NCBI GenBank assembly: GCA_947499935.1
Contig: CANMQH010000019.1
Coordinates: 1-64,000, forward strand
Source: an uncultured Algibacter sp.
GTDB lineage: Bacteria > Bacteroidota > Bacteroidia > Flavobacteriales > Flavobacteriaceae
DNA length: 64,000 nt
Direction of reading: 5' to 3'
Part shown: positions 35,011 to 44,565 of the stretch, piece by piece
How the letters are laid out: each line of letters starts with the position of its first letter
How positions within the stretch are numbered: position 1 is the first letter of the stretch
Notes under the pieces: model-generated
Seen by the model: the letters and a program-made list of their open reading frames with translations, nothing else
Databases searched by the model: none
What the model was told of the DNA's origin: nothing
Position numbers and translations under genes: made by a program

Positions 35011-36474
35011 ATGGAAATTACCATAAAAGGAGATAAAGAGTTTAATGATATTCCATCTTTAAAATCTAAAGCACTTAGAATAAACTTAAACTCAAATATT
35101 TACGGAACTTTTGCAGAAATTGGCGCTGGTCAAGAAACTTGCAGGCATTTCTTTAGAGCAGGTGGGGCTTCCGGTACCATAGCTAAAGCCATGTCTGCTT
35201 ATGACAAAGATTTTAGTGATGCTATTTATGGTGCTGAAGATGATGGGCGTTATGTTACAGAGGCACGTTTACGGAAAATGCTATCGCATGAAATGAACCT
35301 CATGGAAAATAGGTTGACACGCGAAAAAAACCCTAATAAAATATTTTTCACATACGCCAATACCGTGGCCACTATAGATTTTGCTAAGCAATTTAAAGGT
35401 CATGGTTGGATGGGGATTAAGTATCAAGTAGATGCAACTGGTGAGTATAACGAAATTATTTTGCATTTGCGTTTTAAGGAAACCGATGCGCGTTTACAAC
35501 AAGAAACTCTAGGCATATTGGGTACTAACTTAATATACGGTGCATTTTACAAATACAACGAGCCAAAAAAATTATTGCGTTACCTCTATGATCATTTAGA
35601 CAAAGACCAATTAGAAATTGATACCATCAATTTTTCTGGACCAGTTTTTAAAAATATTGATAACCGATTGATGAGCTTACAATTGGTAAAAAATGGCATG
35701 ACAGATGCTGTAATGTTTGGTCCAGATGGCACTAATGTGCTGCCTGCCAAGGTTTTTTATAAAAAAAATATATTAGCGTTACGTGGTAGTTTTAGACCCG
35801 TTACCAAAGTTAATATGGCTATGTATGAGAAATCATACGAAATGTTTATTAAAGAAAATAAAGTTGATGTAGATAAAACTGTTGTTGTATTTGAAATCAC
35901 ACTATCTAATCTTCGAGCAGAAGGCGAGATTGACGAACAAGATTTTATAGATAGAGCAGATTTACTTTGCTCTTTAGGGCAATCGGTTATGATTTCTAAC
36001 TTTCAAGAATATTTTAAAGTTGTAGAATATTTCTCAAATTACACCAAAGCTAGAATGGGATTAGCCATGGGAGTTAGTAATCTTATAGATATTTTTGATG
36101 AAAAATATTATCGCCATATAAGCGGCGGTATTTTGGAAGCTTTCGGGAAATTATTTTTTAAAGATTTAAGAGTCTATCTATATCCTATGAAAGACCCAAA
36201 AACTGGAGAATTAATTACTAGCGAAAACCTAAAAGTATACCCAAGAATGAAAGAACTATATAAGTTCTTTAAATATAACGGAAAAGTTATTGACATTAAT
36301 GATTATGATGAAACGATTATGTCTATCTTTTCAAGAGACATTCTGCGTATGATATCTGAGGGTGAACGTGGCTGGGAAGATATGGTTCCAGAAGGCACGG
36401 CTGAATTAATTAAAGATTATCGTTTATTTGGTTATACTAGAAAACCATTAACGCTAAGCAGAAAAAGGAAGTAG
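35011..36474 (+). CDS. Conserved 487-aa protein of unknown function
   Basis: 487 aa, soluble, no signal peptide or transmembrane segment. Conserved-looking stretches are FAEIGAGQETCRHFFRAGGASGT near residue 30, FFTYANTVATIDF, FNGP-like IDTINFSGPVFKNIDNRLMSL and MISNFQEYFKVVEYFSNYTKA. Similar full-length proteins are widely distributed and sometimes carry the label nicotinate-nucleotide adenylyltransferase, but no HxGH nucleotidyltransferase motif is present. Not assigned. Monocistronic, ending at a strong terminator. Confidence 0.78.
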   Translation: MEITIKGDKEFNDIPSLKSKALRINLNSNIYGTFAEIGAGQETCRHFFRAGGASGTIAKAMSAYDKDFSDAIYGAEDDGRYVTEARLRKMLSHEMNLMENRLTREKNPNKIFFTYANTVATIDFAKQFKGHGWMGIKYQVDATGEYNEIILHLRFKETDARLQQETLGILGTNLIYGAFYKYNEPKKLLRYLYDHLDKDQLEIDTINFSGPVFKNIDNRLMSLQLVKNGMTDAVMFGPDGTNVLPAKVFYKKNILALRGSFRPVTKVNMAMYEKSYEMFIKENKVDVDKTVVVFEITLSNLRAEGEIDEQDFIDRADLLCSLGQSVMISNFQEYFKVVEYFSNYTKARMGLAMGVSNLIDIFDEKYYRHISGGILEAFGKLFFKDLRVYLYPMKDPKTGELITSENLKVYPRMKELYKFFKYNGKVIDINDYDETIMSIFSRDILRMISEGERGWEDMVPEGTAELIKDYRLFGYTRKPLTLSRKRK

Positions 36475-36497
36475 AATTAATACTAAACATATCATTG

Positions 36498-36530
36498 AGC
36501 GGCTATTTTATTAAAAATAGCCGCTTTTTG
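36498..36530. terminator. Terminator between convergent genes
   Basis: A perfect 12-bp stem AGCGGCTATTTT / AAAATAGCCGCT with a 4-nt loop and T5 on the plus strand. It ends the 487-aa gene and lies directly after the bcp stop. Confidence 0.88.
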
Positions 36531-36531
36531 T

Positions 36532-36984
36532 TTATTCTAATATTTGGGCAGCGTGATCTTTAGTTTTTACTTTATCTATAACCCGCTCTACAACACCCTG
36601 TTCATCAACTATAAAGGTTTTTCTATGAATCCCATCATATTCTTTGCCCATAAACTTTTTTAATCCCCAAACTCCAAATGCATTAATAACAGTTTTATCT
36701 TCATCTGCTAAAAGCGGGAACGGAAATTCATATTTATTTTTAAAATTAGCTTGTTTTTTTTCAGAATCTGCACTAACACCTAATAATTCAAACCCTTGAT
36801 TTTGCAAAGTTTCATAATGATCTCTTAAATTACAAGCTTCTGCAGTACAACCTGGTGTATTTGCTTTAGGATAAAAAAAGACAACTAATTTTTTACCTTT
36901 ATAATCACTTAACGAAATCGTATTCCCTTGTTCATCTTTAGCTGAAAAATTAGGTACAGCATCACCTTGTTTTAATGTTTGCAT
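36532..36984 (-). CDS. bcp: Thioredoxin-dependent thiol peroxidase (Bcp-type peroxiredoxin)
   Basis: 150 aa from the ATG at 36984; a longer reading from TTG at 37008 adds only eight basic residues. The peroxidatic and resolving cysteines are in NTPGCTAEACNLRD (five residues apart), as in BCP/PrxQ. It reduces peroxides using thioredoxin in the cytoplasm. Divergent from nth. Confidence 0.92.
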   Translation of the reverse strand: MQTLKQGDAVPNFSAKDEQGNTISLSDYKGKKLVVFFYPKANTPGCTAEACNLRDHYETLQNQGFELLGVSADSEKKQANFKNKYEFPFPLLADEDKTVINAFGVWGLKKFMGKEYDGIHRKTFIVDEQGVVERVIDKVKTKDHAAQILE

Positions 36985-37019
36985 AGTCTTAACTTTGATT
37001 TTTATCAAAAATACAACTT

Positions 37020-37679
37020 ATGACTAAAACAGAGAAAGTTAACTTTGTTATAAACACGTTATACAAACTTTATCCAGAAATACCAATACCCTTAGATCAT
37101 AAAGACCCCTATACGTTATTAATTGCCGTATTACTATCTGCGCAATGTACAGATGTACGCGTAAACCAAATAACACCTAAGCTTTTTGCTAAAGCAGATA
37201 ATCCTTATGATATGATTAAATTATCTGTAGAAGAAATAAAAGAAATAATAAGACCATGCGGACTTTCTCCAATGAAAAGTAAAGGCGTATATGGACTATC
37301 AAAAATACTTATTGAAAAACACAAAGGAACTGTACCACAGAGTTTTGAAGCATTAGAAGAGCTACCAGCGGTTGGACATAAAACAGCTAGTGTAGTGATG
37401 TCACAAGCTTTTGGTGTTCCTGCATTTCCTGTAGACACACATATTCATAGATTAATGTATAGATGGAATTTAACCAATGGAAAAAACGTGTTACAGACCG
37501 AAAAAGATGCCAAACGTTTGTTTCCTAAAGAACTTTGGAATGATTTACATCTTCAAATTATATGGTATGGACGCCAATATTCGCCTGCAAGAGGCTGGGA
37601 TTTAGACCAAGATGTAATAACAAAAACTATTGGAAGACAATCGGTACTACAAGACTATTATAAAAATAAAAAGTCCTGA
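37020..37679 (+). CDS. nth: Endonuclease III (Nth) lacking the Fe-S cluster cysteines
   Basis: 219 aa HhH-GPD DNA glycosylase/AP lyase. LPAVGHKTASVVM contains the catalytic Lys, and VPAFPVDTHIHRLMYRW contains the catalytic Asp. The C-terminal CX6CX2CX5C that holds a [4Fe-4S] cluster in E. coli Nth is missing; the end reads GRQYSPARGWDLDQDVITK with no cysteine. It removes oxidised pyrimidines in base-excision repair. Confidence 0.92.
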   Translation: MTKTEKVNFVINTLYKLYPEIPIPLDHKDPYTLLIAVLLSAQCTDVRVNQITPKLFAKADNPYDMIKLSVEEIKEIIRPCGLSPMKSKGVYGLSKILIEKHKGTVPQSFEALEELPAVGHKTASVVMSQAFGVPAFPVDTHIHRLMYRWNLTNGKNVLQTEKDAKRLFPKELWNDLHLQIIWYGRQYSPARGWDLDQDVITKTIGRQSVLQDYYKNKKS

Positions 37680-37700
37680 TAGTTAAAACTATCAGGACTT
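37671..37700 (-). terminator. Terminator of the small minus-strand gene, overlapping the nth stop codon
   Basis: A perfect 14-bp inverted repeat (AAGTCCTGATAGTT / AACTATCAGGACTT) with a 2-nt loop. Only the minus strand has a following T-rich tract (TTTTTATTTTT), so it serves the 48-aa gene; it also contains the nth TGA. Confidence 0.8.
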
Positions 37701-37710
37701 AAAGTAACAC

Positions 37711-37857
37711 TTAATTAAGAAGTGATTCAAACTTAAGTTCATTATAGCTTATAACACTTAAAGCTTTAGAATAATTAAGAAGAAAACGGACTGTTTCTCC
37801 CTTAGGATTAAGATTGTTAGATGTTTCAATAAAATTATTAGAGTAAATTTTTTCCAT
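37711..37857 (-). CDS. 48-aa conserved-looking small protein
   Basis: ATG at 37857 opens MEKIYSNNFIETSNNLNPKG, then ETVRFLLNYSKALSVISYNE and LKFESLLN, with a good terminator 10 bp after the stop. The order of an Asn-rich head, FLLNYSKAL core and FE(S/T)-LLN tail is one I recognise from small flavobacterial proteins. It lies just downstream of an ECF sigma gene on the same strand. Function unknown. Confidence 0.65.
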   Translation of the reverse strand: MEKIYSNNFIETSNNLNPKGETVRFLLNYSKALSVISYNELKFESLLN

Positions 37858-37915
37858 TTTATAACGTTAAAGATTAATATTAAATCAATAACGCAACAAA
37901 ACAACCTTTATTGTA

Positions 37916-38500
37916 CTAATTTGTTAAAACAATATTATGCTTATCAATTATCTTACGGAGGTTAATTAACGCATAACGCATTCTGCCTAATGCCGTATTA
38001 ATACTTACTCCTGTTCTATCAGATATTTCCTTAAAACTCATATCGTTGTATATGCGCATTAATAACACCTCTTTTTGATCACCAGGAAGCTCTTCTACCA
38101 AGCGCCTTACATCATTTTCAACTTGTTCTTTAATAATCGCTTTTTCTGCATTTAAACTATCATCGCTTAATACAGAGAATATGCTAAACTCTCCAGCATT
38201 ATCAAACTTAGGCATGCGGTTATTTTTTCTAAAGAAATCTATAACTAGATTGTGAGATATACGCATAACCCATGGCAAAAATTTACCTTCTTCATTATAA
38301 GCACCGCGCTTAAGTGTGCGTATTACTTTTATAAATGTATCTTGAAAAATATCTTCAGCAACATCTCTATCAAATACTTTTGAATAAATAAAACTATAAA
38401 TCTTTTGCTTGTGTCTTACAATTAGTGTCTCTAAAGCACTTTCGTCTCCTTTAATATAGTTGCTAACTAATATAGCATCAGTGATGAGTTGTTGTTGCAT
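37916..38500 (-). CDS. ECF-type RNA polymerase sigma factor
   Basis: 194 aa. Region 2 (YSFIYSKVFDRDVAEDIFQDTFIKV, MRISHNLVIDFFR) and region 4 (LLMRIYNDMSFKEISDRTGVSINTALGRMRYALINLRK) are clear. No anti-sigma gene is adjacent; the 48-aa gene lies 58 bp downstream. The target regulon is unknown. Confidence 0.92.
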   Translation of the reverse strand: MQQQLITDAILVSNYIKGDESALETLIVRHKQKIYSFIYSKVFDRDVAEDIFQDTFIKVIRTLKRGAYNEEGKFLPWVMRISHNLVIDFFRKNNRMPKFDNAGEFSIFSVLSDDSLNAEKAIIKEQVENDVRRLVEELPGDQKEVLLMRIYNDMSFKEISDRTGVSINTALGRMRYALINLRKIIDKHNIVLTN

Positions 38501-38703
38501 AATAATTACTTTTAGCGCACAGAAGAGGGCTTCTTTGCTTGGGGTTACATGTTTAAAAGTAATATTATACTATAGGCGAGTGTTTAATTGTATATTAATG
38601 TGAGTCAAATATAACAACAATCATTCCTAAAAAACAAAAAATAACAACTTTTTTTAACATTCCTTTAAGCAATAATGTATTTTTTATGCTCATATACTTG
38701 TAG

Positions 38704-38711
38704 TATCTTTG
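38704..38711 (+). promoter_or_regulatory. Predicted -7 element of uvrA
   Basis: TATCTTTG matches TAnnTTTG and lies 24 bp before the uvrA ATG. This argues against an in-frame TTG at 38709 as the start codon, since it would fall inside the promoter. Confidence 0.5.
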
Positions 38712-38735
38712 TTAAATATTCCCTTTAAAAAGCCT

Positions 38736-41519
38736 ATGAATACTAGTATTTCTGATGTAAACCCAAAAGAAAACATTATAATCAAAGGTGCAAAATTGCA
38801 CAATTTAAAAAACATAGATGTTGTCATTCCTAGAAACCAATTAGTGGTTATTACTGGATTATCTGGTTCTGGAAAGTCTAGCTTAGCTTTTGATACCCTG
38901 TATGCAGAAGGACAAAGGCGCTACGTAGAGAGTCTTTCTAGTTATGCACGACAGTTTTTAGGAAGACTAAACAAGCCAAAAGTAGATTATATTAAAGGCA
39001 TTTCTCCTGCTATTGCCATTGAACAAAAAGTAAACTCTACCAACCCACGTTCTACGGTTGGAACAACTACCGAAATTTACGATTACTTAAAACTACTATT
39101 TGCCAGAATTGGCAAAACATACTCTCCAATTTCTGGCTTAGAGGTTAAAAAAGATACCGTAACAGATGTTCTTAATGCCATAAAAGAATTTCCTGAGAAC
39201 GAAAAATTACTTCTGCTTACCCCTATTTATTTAGAGGAAGGTCGAACCATGATAGATAAACTTAAAGCACTACAACAACAAGGTTATGCTAGAGTAAAGA
39301 TTAATGATAACGTAACACGTATTGATGACGTTGAAAAAATTAACAAGAAAGATAAAATTTTATTGGTCGTTGATCGGGTTATTACAAAACATGATGAAGA
39401 TTTTTATAATCGGTTAGCCGATGCTATACAAATCGCTTTTTATGAAGGCAAAGGCGAATGCATTATTGAATTTTTAAGTGATAATAAACAGCGCCTTTTT
39501 AGTAACAAATTTGAATTAGATAATATCACTTTTTTAGAGCCTAATGTGCACCTTTTTAGCTTTAACAACCCTTATGGCGCTTGCCCTAAATGTGAGGGTT
39601 ACGGTGACATTATTGGTATTGATGATGATTTGGTAATCCCCAATACAGGGCTTTCTGTTTACGAAAATGCTATTTTCCCTTGGCGTGGAGAAAGTATGAG
39701 TTGGTATAAAGACCAAATGGTAAACAACGCACATAAATTCAACTTTCCTGTACACAAACCTTATTTTGAATTAAGTGCTGCTCAAAAAGAATTAATTTGG
39801 ACTGGAAACAAACATTTTGAAGGCTTAAATTCATTTTTTGCAGAGTTAGAATCTAAAGCTTATAAAATACAAAATAGAGTTATGCTTTCTCGCTATCGCG
39901 GAAAAACAAAATGTAAAGCCTGCAATGGTAAACGCTTACGAAACGAAGCTAATTATGTAAAGATTAGCGGAGCTACGCTTACAGATTTGGTAGAGATGCC
40001 ACTAAACAAATTAACAAATTTCTTTAAACAACTAGAGTTAAATGACCACGATAATAAGATAGCTAATAGGCTTTTAAAAGAAATTAATAACCGATTATTA
40101 TTTCTTGCCAATGTTGGTTTAGATTACTTGACATTAAACCGAAAATCTAACACACTTTCGGGAGGAGAAAGCCAACGTATTAACTTAGCAACATCCTTAG
40201 GAAGTAGCCTCGTGGGCTCTATGTATATTTTAGACGAGCCTAGTATTGGTTTACATCCAAAAGATACCGAAAGGTTAATTTCTGTTTTAAAATCTTTACG
40301 AGATTTAGGAAATACCGTTATTGTTGTAGAACATGATGAAGATATCATGAAAGCAGCCGATAGTATTATAGATATAGGTCCCGAAGCTGGTACGCTTGGC
40401 GGACATGTTGTTGCTAAAGGTAGTTATGCAGATATTTTAGCATCAAACTCACTAACAGCACAATATCTTAATGAAAAACTAAAAATTGAAGTTCCTAAAA
40501 AACGAAAAAAATCTAAAAATTATATTGAAATTAAAGGAGCTAGAGAAAATAACTTAAAAAATATTGATGTACGCTTCCCATTAGATATGCTAACTGTAGT
40601 TACTGGTGTTTCAGGTAGTGGAAAAAGCACATTGGTTAAAAAGATTTTATATCCTGTTTTGCAAAAAAAATTAACCGATTTTGGAGATAAAGCAGGTCAA
40701 CATACAGCTTTAGAGGGTAATTTTGGAGATATTAAACAGATTGAATTTGTGGACCAAAACCCTATTGGTCGTTCTTCTAGATCTAATCCTGTAACCTATA
40801 TTAAAGCTTACGACGATATTAGAGCGTTATTCTCTAAACAGAAACTAAGCAAATTAAGAAATTATCAAGCTAAACACTTTTCTTTTAATGTAGATGGCGG
40901 GCGTTGTGAGAGTTGTAAAGGCGATGGTGAAGTAACCATTGAAATGCAGTTTATGGCTGATGTTCATTTAGAATGCGAAACCTGTAAAGGCAAACGCTTC
41001 AAAAAAGAGGTTTTAGAGGTTGCATTTAATGATAAAAACATTGATGATATCCTAAATCTGACCATAGATGACGCTATAGATTTTTTTAAGACCACCGAGC
41101 AAACTAAAATAAAAAACAAGTTGCAACCCTTGCAAGATGTTGGGTTAGGCTATGTAACTTTAGGTCAAAGTTCCTCCACCCTCTCTGGTGGTGAGGCACA
41201 ACGCATAAAATTAGCCACTTTTTTAGGCAAAGGAAGCCACAAAAACAAAGCGCTCTTTATTTTTGACGAACCTACTACTGGTTTACATTTTCATGATATT
41301 CAAAAATTATTAACATCTTTTTACGCACTTATTCAAAATGGACATTCTATTATTGTGGTCGAACACAATATAGAACTTATTAAATGTGCCGATTATATTA
41401 TAGACTTAGGTCCTACTGGTGGCGAAAATGGTGGTAACCTCGTCGCTTTTGGTACACCTGAAGATATTATTAAAAACAAGTCTTCAGAAATAGCCAAGTA
41501 TTTAAAAGACAAAATATAA
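38736..41519 (+). CDS. uvrA: Excinuclease ABC subunit A UvrA
   Basis: 927 aa from ATG 38736. Two ABC ATPase modules: Walker A GLSGSGKSSLAFD and GVSGSGKSTLVKK, signatures LSGGESQRINLA and LSGGEAQRIKLA, Walker B YILDEPSIGLH and FIFDEPTTGLH. The zinc-binding pairs include CPKCEGYGD, CKACNGKR, CESCKGDGE and CETCKGKR. It recognises bulky DNA damage in nucleotide excision repair with UvrB. Monocistronic. Confidence 0.96.
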   Translation: MNTSISDVNPKENIIIKGAKLHNLKNIDVVIPRNQLVVITGLSGSGKSSLAFDTLYAEGQRRYVESLSSYARQFLGRLNKPKVDYIKGISPAIAIEQKVNSTNPRSTVGTTTEIYDYLKLLFARIGKTYSPISGLEVKKDTVTDVLNAIKEFPENEKLLLLTPIYLEEGRTMIDKLKALQQQGYARVKINDNVTRIDDVEKINKKDKILLVVDRVITKHDEDFYNRLADAIQIAFYEGKGECIIEFLSDNKQRLFSNKFELDNITFLEPNVHLFSFNNPYGACPKCEGYGDIIGIDDDLVIPNTGLSVYENAIFPWRGESMSWYKDQMVNNAHKFNFPVHKPYFELSAAQKELIWTGNKHFEGLNSFFAELESKAYKIQNRVMLSRYRGKTKCKACNGKRLRNEANYVKISGATLTDLVEMPLNKLTNFFKQLELNDHDNKIANRLLKEINNRLLFLANVGLDYLTLNRKSNTLSGGESQRINLATSLGSSLVGSMYILDEPSIGLHPKDTERLISVLKSLRDLGNTVIVVEHDEDIMKAADSIIDIGPEAGTLGGHVVAKGSYADILASNSLTAQYLNEKLKIEVPKKRKKSKNYIEIKGARENNLKNIDVRFPLDMLTVVTGVSGSGKSTLVKKILYPVLQKKLTDFGDKAGQHTALEGNFGDIKQIEFVDQNPIGRSSRSNPVTYIKAYDDIRALFSKQKLSKLRNYQAKHFSFNVDGGRCESCKGDGEVTIEMQFMADVHLECETCKGKRFKKEVLEVAFNDKNIDDILNLTIDDAIDFFKTTEQTKIKNKLQPLQDVGLGYVTLGQSSSTLSGGEAQRIKLATFLGKGSHKNKALFIFDEPTTGLHFHDIQKLLTSFYALIQNGHSIIVVEHNIELIKCADYIIDLGPTGGENGGNLVAFGTPEDIIKNKSSEIAKYLKDKI

Positions 41520-41783
41520 ATACTCTATGCTTAAATAAGCTATAAAATGAATGCAGACAAACCATAGGTTTAATCCATAAAAATTATAGTTTTATTTAAT
41601 CAAATCTAAGTTAAGCTTTCAGTGGCTAAAAGAAGGTTTGTCTCATAATAAATATCAACACTTTATCTATTCAATTTGACTCTAGAAACAATCCCTCTAT
41701 AGAAGGTTATTTTTAATTAATTCATTTTTGGGATGCTAGTTGTCTAATCAAAGTTCTAACAAAATAATTTAAAACTATTAATT

Positions 41784-42215
41784 ATGATTAACACACAATT
41801 TATTTCGAAATTAAAAGTGTTTGTTTTTTTTGCAACAGCTTTATTATCTTTTAATTCATGTTCTAGCGATGATGATAACGGAGATGGAGATTGCCTACCA
41901 GGGATTTCTGCGATTTCTGCAGATGCGATTAGAGCATACCAAGGCGCACTTACTTTAAACGCCACAGAAGTTATAAACCAAGATGGAACTGCAACTATTA
42001 CTGAGTCTGGATGTAAAACCTACACTATTAGTTTTAGTGATGGCGTACCTTCAATTACTGGAGTAAGATTTATAACAACAAATAATGGAGAAAGCTTTAC
42101 TTATGTAAATGCAAATGCTACAACTACAGTTACAATAAATGAAGATGGTCGCCTCTCCGTAGCAAAGTCAGATTCACCAATAATTACGTTTAGCAGTAAT
42201 AGCGCGACTAATTAA
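41784..42215 (+). CDS. Putative surface-exposed lipoprotein
   Basis: 143 aa. Signal peptide II with lipobox LSFNSC, followed at once by SSDDDNGDGD. An Ser-plus-three-acidic stretch right after the lipid cysteine matches the lipoprotein export signal that directs Bacteroidota lipoproteins to the cell surface. The mature part is a small beta-rich domain with two cysteines (DCLPG, GCKTYTI). Family unknown. Confidence 0.75.
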   Translation: MINTQFISKLKVFVFFATALLSFNSCSSDDDNGDGDCLPGISAISADAIRAYQGALTLNATEVINQDGTATITESGCKTYTISFSDGVPSITGVRFITTNNGESFTYVNANATTTVTINEDGRLSVAKSDSPIITFSSNSATN

Positions 42216-42309
42216 AACATTAGTTGAAATACATTATTCAAATTACAGTTAACACCTATTATACAACAAGTTAACAACTGTAATATAAATAATAACTTTT
42301 AAATAAAAA

Positions 42310-42356
42310 TTAAATAAACCATAACTTTTAACATGTAAAAGTTATGGTTTATTTAA
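42310..42356. terminator. Bidirectional terminator, 21-bp perfect stem
   Basis: TTAAATAAACC...CTTTTA (42310-42330) pairs perfectly with 42336-42356 around a 5-nt loop, between the lipoprotein gene and the convergent 622-aa gene. The AT-rich base of the stem provides U-runs in both directions. Confidence 0.85.
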
Positions 42357-42381
42357 TTAATACTTAATCATTGCCAACCTA

Positions 42382-44250
42382 TTATTCATAAAAGAATAAT
42401 TGTTCTACTGGACCTTGAGTAGATATACCATTATCGCCATTATGTAACCTAGACCTTGCTCTTAACTTTAAAGAATAAGTACACTTAGTCATGTCATTTG
42501 GAGGGTTGTTTAACTTAGCACTTGCGTTTATTAACTCGTTAGAAGTGGTTACAGATGTTGGAGGCGCAGGTAACACACCATCATCAATATATCGATTTAC
42601 TGTCAAACTATTATTGTTTAAACGTAAATTAGCAGAAACTAAGTAAGGATGATACACCGTATATTTAGCATGTACCGTTCCGCTTATAGGGCTACATAAA
42701 CTAGAAGCTTCAAGTTCTGCAATAGATAGCTTCATAAATATAGGATTATTATTCATAACCACTGCGTTAAGTGTTTTTCCACTCCCTGGAATAGTATTAA
42801 ATTGATTTGCAGCTTTATTAATTACTTCTCGTATTTCAAACCTAATTGCAAACTTCTCCTCTGGTATTATATTACCAGCACCAATAGACTCACTAGGCTT
42901 AATAGTATCTGGCACATTAGTTGCCGTTGTTAATGCTCTAGTATCTAATGAAATCAATGTATCTTCTTCAATAATATTATATAATGATAAACTCGAAGGT
43001 GTTAAACCTGAATCTATTAAGGCTCTATCAATAGCTTTATTAGCATCAAACCAACCATTAGAGTCAAAATCAGATTGATCACTATATACAAAAATCTCAT
43101 TATTACTTGGTCCAATAATTTTTTTGGTTAATTTTAAAACTAAACTTTTAGCAAATAAACCTGGAGTTACGCCAATAATTTTATCAAAATCAGCATCATT
43201 AGGGCTAACACCTCCGTTTGGAGTGGTTACATTACTTATTTTAAACCTATATTCAATAGGATTATTGCTAGCTGACCGCAATGCCGCCTGCCCTGTTAAT
43301 CTAATAACACTATACAAGACAGATTTATTTATACCAGCAAATCCATTAACGTCAAAGTCATATGGATTTGTTCCAAATGAAGCACTAAAAGTATCTCCAA
43401 TACCAGTCCATGCGCTTGGGAAATTTGGATCATTTGGATCTACCACATTAATTTCAGAACATAACGTAGCACATAAACAGTACCCTACATTTTTACGAGC
43501 ATCGTCTTTACCTTCATCTACCAAGATAACGTCGGCTAACTCTGCTTTAAAATAAACATCTGGACCACTTTCAAAACTTATAGGAAGTCCTGGGTCTGTT
43601 TCTAAATTAATCCATGGCGATAAAAATGTTTGCTTAAATTTTATTGAAGCATAGTCTATTCTAAAATACCCATTAGCATCTGTTACATCGCTACCCAAGT
43701 TATCATCTGTTAACAAATCGGCATCCATAGCTGTTACTTTCGCTCCTTTAATTGGCACACCTGTTTTACAATTGAGTAGTCTACCACAAATAACCCACGC
43801 ATCAAAAAATTCACCTCTAATTAAACACCACCATTTTGAAACAACTACATATGAATAAGTACATAATTGAATATCTTGATTATTTGTTTCATGCTCCCAT
43901 TTAGGTGTAAATGTTTCTGCATGAAAATGTCTACTTGGAAACTTATTAACTCTATGGGGTAATTTAGGAACCGTTTGACATTCAAAATCAAACTCTAAAT
44001 CGCCTTTTTTATAGTTTTTATTGAGTTCTACAGTAAAATTACCTTTTTCATCTGTAACCCCTTCACCAACTAGACGTTTCCTTTTATCTTTTACCGTATC
44101 TGGACTAAGAAGCCCAAATGCGCCTTTTCTTATTGCAATATCTTGGTTTTTCCTTTCTGATAAATAGAAAAGCACTTTTACATTGCTAATTTGCTCTAAA
44201 CAATCTTGACAAAAATATCCAGCAAGATTTCCTTTAATTACTTTTTTCAT
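42382..44250 (-). CDS. Large cysteine-containing protein with carboxypeptidase-regulatory-like domains and no signal peptide
   Basis: 622 aa. It begins MKKVIKGNLAGYFCQDCLEQ with no hydrophobic signal. Two Ig-like/transthyretin-type segments are visible: residues about 8-85 (VGEGVTDEKGNFTVELN) and about 155-205 (GRLLNCKTGVPIKGAKVTAMDADLLTD, DVTDANGYFRIDYAS). The rest has EF-hand-like or dockerin-like Asp patterns (YSDQSDFDSNGWFDANKAI, NPYDFDVNGFAG) and cysteine pairs (CLCATLC). No T9SS domain. It looks like a structural or adhesive protein, yet its export route is not apparent. Unassigned; single gene. Confidence 0.75.
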   Translation of the reverse strand: MKKVIKGNLAGYFCQDCLEQISNVKVLFYLSERKNQDIAIRKGAFGLLSPDTVKDKRKRLVGEGVTDEKGNFTVELNKNYKKGDLEFDFECQTVPKLPHRVNKFPSRHFHAETFTPKWEHETNNQDIQLCTYSYVVVSKWWCLIRGEFFDAWVICGRLLNCKTGVPIKGAKVTAMDADLLTDDNLGSDVTDANGYFRIDYASIKFKQTFLSPWINLETDPGLPISFESGPDVYFKAELADVILVDEGKDDARKNVGYCLCATLCSEINVVDPNDPNFPSAWTGIGDTFSASFGTNPYDFDVNGFAGINKSVLYSVIRLTGQAALRSASNNPIEYRFKISNVTTPNGGVSPNDADFDKIIGVTPGLFAKSLVLKLTKKIIGPSNNEIFVYSDQSDFDSNGWFDANKAIDRALIDSGLTPSSLSLYNIIEEDTLISLDTRALTTATNVPDTIKPSESIGAGNIIPEEKFAIRFEIREVINKAANQFNTIPGSGKTLNAVVMNNNPIFMKLSIAELEASSLCSPISGTVHAKYTVYHPYLVSANLRLNNNSLTVNRYIDDGVLPAPPTSVTTSNELINASAKLNNPPNDMTKCTYSLKLRARSRLHNGDNGISTQGPVEQLFFYE

Positions 44251-44565
44251 GATTTACACACTTTTTTAGGTTGCTTTATACTATTTTTAATTTAGAGAGA
44301 TTAGTATTAATTACTAAGCAAAATTAATTTAAAAATCACTAAAAATTAGAGGTGTATAAACTAATATGGCTAAGGGGTTTTTCCTTTTTTTTAATCAGTA
44401 AAAACACTTGGAGTACTAAAGAAAATGTGAGGTAAATTAACCAATTGCAGTATTTAGCTTAACCTAAATTTTGTTAGATAATATTTTGAGTTAGTTGCAA
44501 ATTACATTGTAAGTTATTGGTTTTTTTAATGACTTATTAATCATATAAAAATCAAAAAACATATT
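44251..44565. other. Intergenic region between divergent genes
   Basis: About 315 bp, no gene visible. TTAGTA (44301-44306) and TACTAA (44312-44317) form a small dyad with a 5-bp spacer on the side of the 622-aa gene. Nothing else stands out. Confidence 0.4.

Noticed and set aside
36985-37008. TTG-initiated extension of bcp
   Set aside because: Adds a short basic peptide not expected in Bcp; ATG 36984 is standard.
38709-38735. TTG start for uvrA
   Set aside because: It overlaps the TATCTTTG promoter element; ATG 38736 fits UvrA length and N terminus.
44301-44317. TTAGTA/TACTAA dyad as a further Fnr-like site
   Set aside because: Spacer is 5 bp and half-sites differ from TAAGTA; likely chance in AT-rich DNA.
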